Shown here: piece after piece, positions 10,566-22,979 of the stretch
Layout: the number at the start of each line of letters is the position of its first letter
Numbering within the stretch: the stretch's first letter is position 1
NCBI GenBank assembly: GCA_963281155.1
Contig: CAUJLY010000004.1
Coordinates: 6,262,001 to 6,326,000, forward strand
Reading direction: 5' to 3'
Source of the DNA: Rhabditophanes sp. KR3021
Taxonomy: Eukaryota; Nematoda; Chromadorea; Rhabditida; Alloionematidae
DNA: 64,000 bases
The notes under the pieces: model-generated
The model's database searches: none
What the model was told of the DNA's origin: nothing
Seen by the model: the letters and a program-made list of their open reading frames with translations, nothing else
Program-made: the position numbers and the translations under genes

Positions 10566-11844
10566 CTTTATCTAACTAAAATTCAAAACTTGTTGCCTGG
10601 AGTTTCTTTTGTTAATTAAATTTTTCAAATAAACTAATTGTTTGAACTTTTTTGTAAAATTACTCATCTTTATTTTTATTGAACTTTCTTTATGTAAAGT
10701 ATTTTCAATCCAATTTCTTCTATCAAATAAATTTTTGTTAATGAGCCCAGAGAGCATTCATGATGATAACCAGCAAGAGTACGGGAATAACAATAATAAA
10801 TAAGATTGTGTAAACACTAACTAACTTTATTATCAAAATAGTATATATTAAATGGCATACATAAAGGATGAAGTATGAATAACCAATATGTATATTTATG
10901 GGCTTTCAACAGTTTTTTAGTCATTTTGTGTTAAACAAATGTTTTTTATTATAAAATCATCATCAAATTAATACAACAATAATAAAAAATAATAATAATA
11001 TGCTTTTTCTAATAATGTCAATGCATTTACAAATCAATTTTAGATAAAAAGTCTTTGATATATGCCATTGCTATGTGATCAAGTCAAAATTGTCTACATT
11101 AGTTTTTTTGTTTCTATTTTGATTACTGCATCAATCACCGAATTTGGGTGTTCATCAAAAAGACATGGGTGAATATAGTGTATGTTGTTGATTGGGATGA
11201 TGGAAAATGGAACAAGAACATACTTTTTAGAAAAGAATCAAGATAAATAAACATGTTTTTGGATAATTGCCAAATATTTTAAGGAAAATAAGAACGGAGA
11301 AATAAAGACAAAATAATGAGAAAATAAAGAAGTGGAATTTTTTACAATAATGTATGGACGGACTGCGATAAGGGTAGTGGTTTGAAATAATAATAAATTA
11401 TGGTCTGGCAAAAGGAATATTATGAATAATGAATGAAGAAATTATGGTGTCACGTGTGAGATAACAAAAGAAATTTCAGTTTTTGAACTAATTTTAAATA
11501 TTATATTCATTTTCTCCGCTTTAAATCATCTTCCTTCACCTGTAAACTAATAATGTTGGGAAAGATCCAAAAAGGAGTCGGGCTTCGTGTGTGTACCGTA
11601 TTCTGTTGAAAGATTCAGTTTTTGTTCATAACTTAAGAAATTATTAAAATAAAGAGAAAACTATGGATATTACAAAAGAGGGGATCTTTTGGCATACAAT
11701 AAAGATAGCCATTTTATGTGTTCGTTAAAGAGATTTTGTTGAGTTTTGATTATGAAGTGTGCAAGAAAACATATATTGCAAAATATATTAGTAACCTCTT
11801 GGTGGAAGTTGACCAGCAACTGAAATAATCAGATGATTCAATAA
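10566..11844. other. Convergent intergenic region / 3' UTRs
   Basis: About 1.3 kb lies between the convergent 3' ends of CSTF3 and muscleblind. It contains several AATAAA-like signals (for example about 10629 in plus sense), an AAT-rich simple stretch near 10978-11001, and no coding exon that I can support. It is likely 3' UTR sequence, mostly of muscleblind, which has long regulated UTRs in other animals. Confidence 0.55.
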
Positions 11845-13743
11845 TTAATCATTCACATAATAGAGCAAATTACATGTAACTGCTGGGACAAATCCTTGGA
11901 TTGATGGTTGCATCATGTATGGATTGAAGGGTTGGTGCTGAGTTGAAAACATATAACTTGGAGCAGGTTGGGCTTGGGTTATCGGAGTTCCAGAGGCTTG
12001 AATGCTATTGCAATTTTTGTTATCCAAATTTTGTCTTTTACAAGGAATTCCATTTCCTGTTGCATTCTAAAAGGATAAAGGCAAAATAATTTAGTTGTTG
12101 TCTGTATGAATGCAAATTTAAACGGTTAAAAGAATATTTAGCCTTAAAATAACGAGCCAGCAATTTCGGCAATCATCCGATCAACTTCACAACGCCTCAG
12201 CCATCATAGAAGTATATCTAAACAATATCAAATAAGTAAATTAACAAACCACCATCAAAAAACAAATAAATACACAATATTTAAGAAAGTTCAAGCGACT
12301 ATTTTGATACTACTACATATCATAGTAAATATTAAATTGATATTATTTTATGTTTTAGCATGCGAAGCCTGTGGTGAATCTTTGCCGAAACTTGGATGCT
12401 CATTATTTTTATTAATGTTTAGAAAGCCAATCATACCGCTGCTGCCATTGCAGCGTAAAGCAACTGATTTTGGGCCGTTTCTTGAGTTAGGTGAATTGGA
12501 GAAGAATTATTCGAGGCATCATCTCTCATCGGCCTTTTTCTCGGATTTATAGAGCCATTGCTATTTGTTAAGGGTGAGACTCTGCCTACAGCTGCCGCAA
12601 GAGCAGCCTGTTGAGCCGCTATCAATTGCTGATGATGGACACCTCCAAACATTGACGACACAAAAGCAGGATGATGAGGATTGAGAGAGGCGACGGCAGG
12701 TGAAGGTGCGGAAACAGGCACTGAACCATTGCCTGAAGCAGATCCGGCCCTAAATAACGCTGCCAGTTGGGCTGCATTCACCGACTAAATTAAATCAAAA
12801 GCAATAAGAAAGGCGCGTCATGCGGAAGCTTGTAGCTTCTTCATTAATTTATATTAAACGTTACATATCAAAAAGCCACCAAATCACTAGATGCAAAACA
12901 AACGAAGAAATAAAGATTACTTTAGCATGCGCAGGAGATGATAGAAAGATATGCAGGTTGTGCAATGCCTATATTTTTATTTGGTCACTTACATTATGAA
13001 CAGCTGCATAAGCTTCTGCACTTTGTGGGAGCATTGCTGAAGGATGATACAAAGCAGCTAGACCCGGATAGCATTGATAAGGAAAAGGCTGGACAAGGCC
13101 AGGTTGGCCGGCTCCTTGAAGGCCTACAAATTGGTTCATTTGGGGCATGGGAAGGTGAGTAGGACCGGGATTTGGAATTTGGGCGTAGATGAGATTCTTT
13201 AGAGCAAGGTTGTGTTTCCCATTAACGAGAAGTTGATCTTTTAAGTGGTGTGGGGGGTGAAGGTATTTGCATTTTGGATTTTCACGAGTGCAACGGCCCT
13301 AAAAAATCAAAATAAATTTTTATCAACACTAAAATATTAATATGGATTATTTTATCAATACCAAAATATTGGTACGAATAGACATTATCAACAGTAGAGT
13401 ATTTTTACGAATAAATAATATTCAACTATTTGCTTACCTTAATAGAATCATAGCAAGCAGTAACTCTACCATTCTGCACATCAACATGAGGTGGTGGATG
13501 GGCAAACTTGCACTCCAAGTCAGATCTCGAACATTGACCCCTCTGGAATTCCCGGCACACTTCTAGCTGTAACCACCTAGAGTCCTTAACATTCATCAGT
13601 TGTCCCATAATTTGGTTAGAATTAATACTTGAAGCAGCAGTAGCCTGCAATGTTGGTGTGGCGCCAGGAGAAGCCAAAGTAACCATTTGGGATGGATGGT
13701 TCAATTGTATGACTCCGACAGCGTTGCTGTTCTCGTCAAACAT
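11845..13743 (-). CDS. mbl: Muscleblind RNA-splicing regulator
   Basis: Four exons read on the minus strand, 13743-13438, 13298-12993, 12784-12437 and 12066-11845, join in frame to 393 residues. Exon 1 holds the first CCCH finger ([29 protein letters not shown]). Exon 2 begins with the second ([23 protein letters not shown]), followed by the conserved [10 protein letters not shown] stretch. Together these form a tandem zinc-finger pair that binds YGCY-type RNA. Exon 3 is Ala/Gln-rich with a basic patch ([11 protein letters not shown]), a possible nuclear signal. Exon 4 is Pro/Gln-rich. If the exon 3 donor is not used, the frame ends two codons later, giving a 278-residue form, so alternative ends are built in. 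Vertebrate MBNLs have two finger pairs. Only one pair is present here, as in worm and fly muscleblind. The introns (139, 208, 370 nt) are longer than the local norm. Confidence 0.93.
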
Positions 13744-16700
13744 TCGTGTTTTGTGGGTTTGACAGTAGGAGGTTTATTTTTTAGATAATCTTTCTACAAC
13801 AATTTTCGTTGTCACTTTTTTAAGTAAATATCAGTAGCATACAGGTGTAGAAATAACAATTCCAGTTTTGATAATACTTTAATAGACTTTCAATATTTTC
13901 AACAAAGTTATCCGAGACGTTTGTCTAAAATTGCATAAGTAAGTTGGTATATTAGTAGAAGATTAAAATGGACAGTCGATTATATTTGGATCAGACAAAA
14001 CTCGAAATAAATAATTAACATCAATTAGATTGATGGTGATTGCAGTTTCGTAGAAAGTTGAATATTCAAAGTTTCTCCTTAATTATACACAAATAGGAAT
14101 TACTGATAAGGGATCTTTGCGTGGTAGGGAGCGAAAGAGTATTTATTGCCAAAAGTTCAAATAATTTTCGCTGATAAAGGTAACAATGCAAGGAAACAAT
14201 TGAATTCGATAAAAGGTATGAATATTGTGTATTTGCATATAATATATAAAAACAAACTTGGTTCTACACTTGATCATCCCCATTCGATGATGATCTTGTC
14301 ATGCACATACAATGGCGTACGTATATTATTATACCTCTGAAATGTGCATTATAAATACTATATATACAAGTATTCGCTGGTACCAGATGCAAATAAATAT
14401 ATAATATGCAATTCTAACCATATCAGGAGAAAAAGAGGTTAAATGTATTTATTTATATGGTGGAAAGTCTATACTTCGTTTAAAAGCAAAAGGCGAGCCA
14501 GCCGCGCGATCACATGTACCCGATCAAGGCGAAATGTCATAATCTCAGGTTTAAAGATGAAGGCAGGGCGGTCAGAGGAAAGGAATGTTTTCCCCTTGTT
14601 TGCTGATAAATCATTCTAACAATTGATAAGGACAAGGAAATGCTTTGTAAATATTGTCTACCTTAATTGATTTTTATCTACCCAAAAACTTTAATAAAAA
14701 TAATTTATCTAGCAAATTAAGAATATTCCGAAACTAACTCATCTAACAAAATGATTTATTTGATCAAAATATTTAGAAGATGATTTATTTAACAAAATAT
14801 TTAAAAATTATTTATTTGCTAGACACACTTTTGCATATCCTTAAATGTTATTATACGATTACTAAACATAATCCACACCAACTATAATGCAATCTGACTA
14901 ATTCATATTTGAACATTCAATCAAAAGAACCTTTTTGACTTTCTAAACATTTGAACACACCAATATTATGGATGTATTATCAATGATACAATAGTAAAAT
15001 AATATTTGGAAAAGATTCAACAAACTTAAAAAAATCAACTAACTATTAACAAATGGTTATTCGAATCTAAAAATAATTGAACCGAATTCAATAGAAAGCT
15101 CAACCAAATTTAACAAGATTTGAACAAAACGAATATAATTGAAAAATAATAAGTTTAAAAACAGGCTCCATCCCGTTTTATTCTTGGTTGTTACATAAAT
15201 ATAACAAATATTTACAAGGTTAATAATCATCATAACTTGATACGCATGTTCTGCCGAAACAGATATATATGTAACTTGAAATCATAAATTATCGGTTTAG
15301 TATAAAATAGAAAGGGTGATGGTGTACATAAAAAGAGAGCGGGCAACAACGTCTAATAATGGAAAGTTATTTATTACTTATGTACATATCAAAATCAACG
15401 GATTAACAAGGTATTAAATCACACTTGAAGGCTTTAGTCATTAACAATTCTTTGTGATCGTTTTGTCCCCAACAAATGAGTTCTTTTTTATGTTCTTAAC
15501 GTAGTACTATTTTCGAGTACCAATATATGTATCCGAATATATTTTATGCAAAAGCCATAAAAAGGGTATTCTTTATAGGCACCATAAGAAAATGCTTGAG
15601 TACATCGTAAAAGTGTTACATAAATATATCTACATTAAAAGGATCCTATAAAAAGATATCTCGGAGAATAAAAATGATTAATACCCCTCCAAATTCAATA
15701 TAAAAATACTGGATTTTGTTTTTGAAAATAGCTTTAATGTGGTGGTGACCAAAAGAAGAAGCGACAATATACTCTACATATTTCAACATAATTCGTTGAC
15801 AATAATTATAGATATACTTTACTTCCCTGAATGAAACAAACAGACTAAATTTTTCTCTTTTCCCAAATTCATCTAAATTTAATGAGGTACTGAAGTATCA
15901 CCCAAAGATCAACATAAATTCAATGGAATAAATATATAAAAGTGAAATTGATGCAAAGGTCTGATTAAACATATAAATAAATATACCTACATATGTATTG
16001 TTGGGTATATTTATATGGTGGTGCGCGATTAAAAGCAATAGTCGAAAGACATGCACTGTTAGGATGAAATGAATTTTAGGTATGAAACATTCGTATAAAA
16101 GAAACTAGGTATACATGAAAGATTTATTTAATTAGGGATACTAAAAATCCAAATCCTTCTTTTGTATTAACATTATTAACATGTGCAACAACATAAATCC
16201 GCAGTAGAGTAATTTTAAGTTGGGTGATTACAATCAAATTTAATAGTGTATAATGTATAATAGTATACAAATATTTATATCCAGCTTTGTGTGTTGCCAA
16301 AAACCAATTAGTGCAGAAATTTAAGGCAATAATAAGTTTCTTTGTTGCTAATTGAATTTGATTTCATCACAACTAACACCACTACTAACCAATCTTTCCC
16401 CTCCCATACGGTACACCATTATGGCAATTGCTTCAAATTAAAGAACCACATACTATCATGTGATTAAAATATTGCGAAAGGGTAATCAACCATGTATTGT
16501 GTCATTTCGTATAAATATTTAACGGTATATCACAATATTTAAATTCGTTTATTCCGTTATAAATAATAAAAACATCAAACAAAAGAAGGGCTAATGTGAT
16601 TAATTGTTTAAACATCTCACTTTACTATTTATAACTTATTTACTTTAACCGATTAAAGGTTATTATATTTGATTTATTTTATCTCATATTTTCAACCATA

Positions 16701-19600
16701 ATAACAATAAATAATATTGAAACAAGTTTAAGCATAAATATATTTAAATATTATAAAATGGTTATGAATAGAAGGGATCTTGTTTCTACAACCAAGGTCT
16801 GATTCCTTTTTTACATATTGATACAATCAAAAAACGAATTTTCACCATTTCGGAGATGTAGTTATTTTAACTAAAAGGACATAACCAGATATACTTATAA
16901 GTATTTCTTTTTTATGGTAAAGTTCCTTAGGAGAGATACGTATATTATCTCTTACATATAGACATGTTTATACTAGTTTTTACACCCAGACTTGGTGATA
17001 TTTATACATCCATCTAAGTTGTCCTAATGCTTCCGATGTAGGTAAGCCTTCAACTTAATATCCATTAAAACCTTTGTTAAAAGCAATTACCTTGTTTCTT
17101 GGGTATAATTATGTCGTATGAAAAGGGTGTATATAATAAAAATAACAAACATAACATCTATACTTCATACCCAAAATGGGACTCGACAACGAACCATTGA
17201 TAGTTTGTCAAAATTTACTTTAGTTACACAACCATTTTTCATACACCCAAAAGTAGAAACCCCACACTACCAAATAAAAATATTTTTCTCATACTTGGTT
17301 TAACTAGAACCCAAAAACTCAAGTACAGACTTCTATTGTTTGGGTTAAAAGAGATTAATGATGGAAAAGATATGTCCAACAACAAACTGATGCAATTGAT
17401 ACAAATGGTGCAACTGATATAACTGATAACTAAATATTATTATGTATGAATTGATGTTTCCATGAAAAGCATTAATATTTTAAGGAGATTTTACAATACC
17501 CCAAATTTATATCATACTGAATCAAAGTTGATGACAACTTGTGGTATAAATTAATTAAATAGGCCATTTTGTTGCCTTGCATAACTGTTTATTTATAATT
17601 AAAAAATGAAATAAATAGATGAGAATAGGATGGTACAGTATTCTAAATTTAATTAAACTTTTCCTTAACGGGAAACTTTTTAAAGGCTTAAGGGTATTCA
17701 AAAAGAACAATTTTTTTCGCTTAACACTGTATATTTGAGGAGTTTTTTGCAAAAAGATACATGCATTAATTATGAGACGAAGGAAAGAAAGAGAGTGTTA
17801 CACCCTCTTTTATGCATTAAGTTTTGTAGATACCAAGTTGGGTGGATGAGATTAAGTTTATCAGCTTAATGAATATTTAAGGATAATTAAAATAGACACA
17901 CTCCAACATAACAACGCTTATACTGTACATATACACAATTATAAACACAAATATAGAGGATAGTGAAAAAGGAGGTAATCAATGGAAAGCCAAACAACCT
18001 GAAATCAAACAAAATTCAAAAGTATACACATTTTTGTTGATTCAGGAGGTTGATCATTTCCATTTTCCTCATCGTACGTTTATTTGTTTTGTCGATACCA
18101 ACAAGGAACAATCTTTTAAAAATGTCTTTTGTGCAACCCAGAAGAACTTTCATTATTTTAAATACGTATTAAATAATTATCCGCAGGTATTAAAGAGTGC
18201 CAGTGGCAAAGATAATCCTAGGTAACTCCAAATAATGCTTAGCAACAGGCTAATTGCTCCTCACCAACACTAATATTGTCTAATTATAAAATAGGTGTAA
18301 TGCCAAAAATGTGTCGTTAATTAACAAATTATCGAGATATCAGCAACTCAACAAATCATCGCTTAACTATTTATTTTTTAACACCTGTCACTAAAAATAG
18401 ATAGTATTGAGTACATCATAATTAATTTAATGAATGCAAATTTATTGTCCTGCAATGTGGCAGCAACGACAAAGTGCACTAGAACAAACAAATAAATAAA
18501 AGATGCAACGAAACACTGATCACTGTTTAATATAAATTACATAAGAATAAAAGATACTGAGGCCCTTGACTATAACATTTATTTGAAACACACCAACAGG
18601 TGACAATTTGATATGAAACGTGTTAGGCAAGACACTCTCCGATAATTCTAAAGATAAAGCTGGTCAAGAATCTTTTAATACGATGATAACCAAATAATAG
18701 TAATAGAGTATTTGATCATCCAATCAAGACGTCATTTCGGCAATATCACTAGAGGTTAATGGTGCGCCAACTTTATATTTTATCAACTAGTTATTATTTT
18801 TATGTTCCGACAAAAGTATAGGTTGGTATTAAAAAGTACCTTTTACCGAAAAAGGTGTAAAGTTAAATTTGAAAAGTTTCACTTAATTGACATAATTAGA
18901 AAAGATGTGTGGGAAAGTTTATGTGGTTCAACTTAAACACGATTCAACTAAAATACGAATCATCTTAAATAACTTGAATGTGATTAAATATAATTGGTTA
19001 TTATGATGATGTAATATCTTTAAAATAAAATGAATAAATAAACAAATAAATGAAACCAAATCTGACAAGAATGCCATTCGTGCGTTCTTGTTAGTTATCT
19101 GATAATTTAAAAGGAAGTAAGAGTTTACTTACACTTTTACTGTAATATGAATAAAATTGAAGTTTTATTTACTGGGTGTAACATGTAGTTTAGAGTGAAA
19201 GATTTGAGTTCTGGATAAGAACAAAAAAGTTACCAAAATAGGCATACCCAAATGGGCGGAATATAATAGGAAACGGGACTGGCACTTTTAATGAAACCAT
19301 TAAAAGCATCATATTTAAAGACAAGTCCTCAAAAAAGAATAAGCTGAAACTTTGGGAGAGCCAACGAAAAAAAGAAGATGGGTTAACCCCAAACAGCTTC
19401 TTTGTGGCAAGTCACTTTTTGATAAAATATAGTATGTTTGTTGTAGGCAAAGAAGGCACTTACACCAGATGACACAAAAAAGATGGGTAGAACGCCATTA
19501 CGTAAAATATTACATTTTCTCCTCACTCTTTTTAATCATATTTGTGATTAGGGACAGAGGCGATCTGAAAACCCATATCACCAAATGCACTTCTCCGCAC

Positions 19601-19645
19601 AAAATAATGTATCGCAAAATAATGCATCACAAAATAACATATCGC
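19601..19645 (+). repeat. 15-nt tandem repeat, three copies
   Basis: Three tandem units of about 15 nt (CAAAATAATGTATCG, CAAAATAATGCATCA, CAAAATAACATATCG) occur in the gene-free region. It is a small minisatellite-like element with no associated gene. Confidence 0.65.
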
Positions 19646-20629
19646 AATTGGCGACTCAATTATGTGTACTTATAGATGGGATTAATTGAAGATATAAATA
19701 CCACATTTATTAGTAATTTTTAGGTGACACACCACTTACTTATCTTCTTGATTAATGAGGTTAAAATAATTTGGCAATAAACACTTATCAAAAATATGTA
19801 TATAAATAATGAATTACGTATATGAATGTTGTATATAAGTATGTGTAATACTTATATTTCTATACATTAAATAATTATTTTGCCTTCTCTAAAAAGCACC
19901 ATTTGATATCAGATGGTTTGGTGGTGATAAAATAATTACCACAATTGATTTTGATCGAGGTTTCAATTGATGATGAATATAAACATTTAGATGATGTATA
20001 TGAATAGAATATATAAATGCACTACTAACCACCAAACTTCTAATCTTTACTACACGATTTTTGAGCTTATGAATCAACATTAGAAAAATGAAGGTAATCA
20101 AAAATCGAATTGCAGTGTGTGTATCTTTCTTAGACTTACCTCTTATTATTAATGAAAAGCCATGTCGCTTAAGGAGATTAGGGTTCAAATGTGCAAAAGA
20201 AAGACTTCTCTTAATTATATGAGATTGTGCATTAGAAGAGATTAAATTTTGCCTTTTCAAATAAATAATATTTATGTTTATGAAGGTAATAAATTTAAAA
20301 GCAATTTGGTGATCTTCAAAGGCAAAAACAAGACTATTAACTTGGTAATTAATTAAGAGTATCACATATATTTACTCAATATTCAGCTAAAAAATAGCAG
20401 TGAGTAGTGATGAAAAGTCAATTGACTTTTAAAATTGACAAAAATGTTATGAAGCATCATGAAAGAGAGAAGACCATGCCATTGTTTAAAATGATGGCAT
20501 ATGGCAATTTACGAGGCATATCACATTCGAGTCGTGACAGAATTGTGGTACTCTTTTGCTTATATCTTCATCTAATATCTTTATCTAGCAGTATATGTTT
20601 AAGGGTTCAAGTCGAAACACAAACAAATC

Positions 20630-20665
20630 AGTCTATTCCCGTCTATTCCTGTCTATTCAGTCTAT
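20630..20665 (+). repeat. Short GTCTATTC tandem repeat
   Basis: Four imperfect units of 9-10 nt (TCTATTCCC, GTCTATTCCT, GTCTATTCA, GTCTATTACC) lie in tandem. It is a small low-complexity repeat inside an open frame I do not consider coding. Confidence 0.6.
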
Positions 20666-22979
20666 TACCAAAGGATAAGTGTCAAAAATGCAAATACGGC
20701 CCATCAGGGATACTGATGCGCGCGGTAGAAATGCATGAAACTAAAAAGGTCACGCAACCATCTGACAATCAAATTTCCCTATTGTTATGGTTGGCTCTTA
20801 AACTTTTAAACCTAGAAACAATAAAAATAAGAAGAAGATGAATAAAAATAGCTACATTAAATTGAGCATTATAAAAAAGGATGCGTGCACAGGCTCATGA
20901 ATATAAATGTAGTGGATAAGATGATCATTTAATGCATACATCAAAAAGGATATCTCATTAAATAAAGATGTAACACTAATTATGCATCTGAACTGAACGT
21001 CCAGACCGAGCAACGGCTGCGCTTCTGTATAAAATCAAGTTTATTTTATATTTATACATCTTTGAATAAGTGATGACATCTAAATATTGCCTTCATGTTT
21101 ACAATTTAAAGGATAGTAAGAACTTAATTTGCCCCTAACCAAATATACATTCATATCATTTATATAGAATGGGTAGTAGTATTGTAATGGCCTCAGATGG
21201 CACCTAATTAATGGGCCAATAGAAGAAAAAACACTTTTTAGTAGGGTCCGAATACGATAACCGAAAAATTAAATTCAAACAATACTGACAAAATTGGGGC
21301 CAATGTTAAATTTCCTCAAATTGCTTCTTAAAAAGGAGGCAATACCACATAATATTTTGGAAAAGAAAAAGACACAAGGCTGGGTACGAAGACAATTCTC
21401 GATTACAGTTTGCCTTTTTAATTGGTCATAGTTTGGAGAAAAATATTCGAAGTAAGGTTATATTTGGGCCATTTTTTGGGCGACAAAAGACAAACATACT
21501 GCGAAAGGCTCAACAAAAAGGTTTTTATGATCCCTTGAGGATAAGTTACTTTTGCTGACTCACAATGATTTATGAAGAGATATAAATGTCATTTTTCATG
21601 GCACAAGCATTTTTTATATAAAATGATGAATTGCCTCCGAACGGGAGTGTAAGTTCGAGACTTCAAGTTTTTTGTTATGAAAATGATTAAAAAATGTCTT
21701 ACTTTAACCTAATCTGTCCCATATTTGGGCACTTTTTGGGCTTAAGTACAGATGATTTATGAGTTGACCATTTAAGTATTGAGGATGAAGGAGTGGGTCT
21801 GGTAAATTTAATTTTGAATGGTGTAAGATTTTTTGTTAGTTGCTGTAAAAGTTCAGGGAATACTAAAATAAATGTTCTTACTAACGTAATTGTTCATCCT
21901 AAAATAAATGCTCAGCTAACATAAATATCAATACGAAAATATGGTTTGCAGTACAAAAATATGCATATCAATACACTTTTTGTAAATAAACTCATCAACT
22001 AAACTTTTGGCATTCTAGTTTAGCTCTAAAAATGATGTAGTATTTATAAACAATTACTTCCTTTGTTGTCAAAGTACAAAGAATGGTTCAGTATTTATGA
22101 AATGACTTTAGGCAATTAATATTGTGTCAAGTTCCCATCATTTATGAAAATAAGTATAAGAGCACATATTTTGAACTGAGAACATATAATTTTTTGTTCT
22201 TTTTGTCCTTTTGATAGTTTAAGGGTCCTAATTTGGAATTGTTTGATACAAATTAGTTATTACTTGTTTATAAGGCGAAGATTGACCATAATTAAAGTAA
22301 CAATTCATTATTTGAACTAATGATACTACAAAGTTGATGGTGCCGAAGGAGTGAAATAAAGTCGTTACACTTTAATTTGTTTTTGAAGTGTATTTATCTT
22401 CATTAACATGACAATGGGCCTCTTTTTGGTGGTGCAATTGCCAGAATGGATGATATACACATACATAGTATGATGGTGATGATAGTAAAAGATTATTTTT
22501 ATTGCCACAGATGGCTTCCTTGATTCATGCCTTTGACTCTTTCCTTTTTAACCATACCAGCTCATTTACTAATCAAATTGGTTTTGTTGTAATCGAATAA
22601 TTAGGACATAAGTAAGAAGACTCTATCTTCTAGATAAAAATAGATACTACCATAACATACTATAAATTCATTTCCCAAGTGGCACCCATTCTGATGAAAT
22701 TAAAAAGAAAATTTAAAGTAATTTCCTGATTACGTGTATGTATGTGGTAACTCATATATCTATTTGATACTTACTTTAGCAAAAATATGAACCAAATTAA
22801 TACCATAGATAAATACGGATATCAATATCAGAAAATGTTTTCCCGATATAGACTCTAATTTAATAAAAAGATGCACATTATTTGCATGGATCTCGCAGAT
22901 GTGAAAAAATATTTTTATTGATTCTTTAACAAAACAAAAATCATTCAGGGTGTATTTAGAAAAGTGAAAGGATAAAAAT

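Larger units (their letters stand above)
13744..22979. other. 9.2-kb gene-free AT-rich region upstream of muscleblind
   Basis: No exon, tRNA or recognisable transposon could be supported in this stretch. Open frames of 60-158 codons occur, but they start with GTG/TTG, lack family resemblance or are compositionally noisy. Two small features stand out. One is a GC-richer island about 14450-14600 within otherwise AT-rich DNA. The other is a set of minor tandem repeats near 19597-19641 and 20635-20670. In many animals muscleblind has very long 5' introns and remote promoters, so this may hold 5' UTR exons and enhancers of that gene. That is inference. Confidence 0.5.

Noticed and set aside
19889..20365. 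158-codon minus-strand open frame in the gene desert
   Set aside because: It begins with GTG, has no Met near the start, is dominated by Ile/Leu/His/Lys from AT-rich DNA and resembles no family.
20407..20841. 144-codon plus-strand open frame
   Set aside because: Lies partly over a short tandem repeat, has no domain or signal and no flanking splice or polyA logic. Compositional noise is likely.
21640..21675. tRNA T-arm-like AGTTCGAGACTT
   Set aside because: No matching acceptor stem, anticodon arm or A-box could be found upstream.
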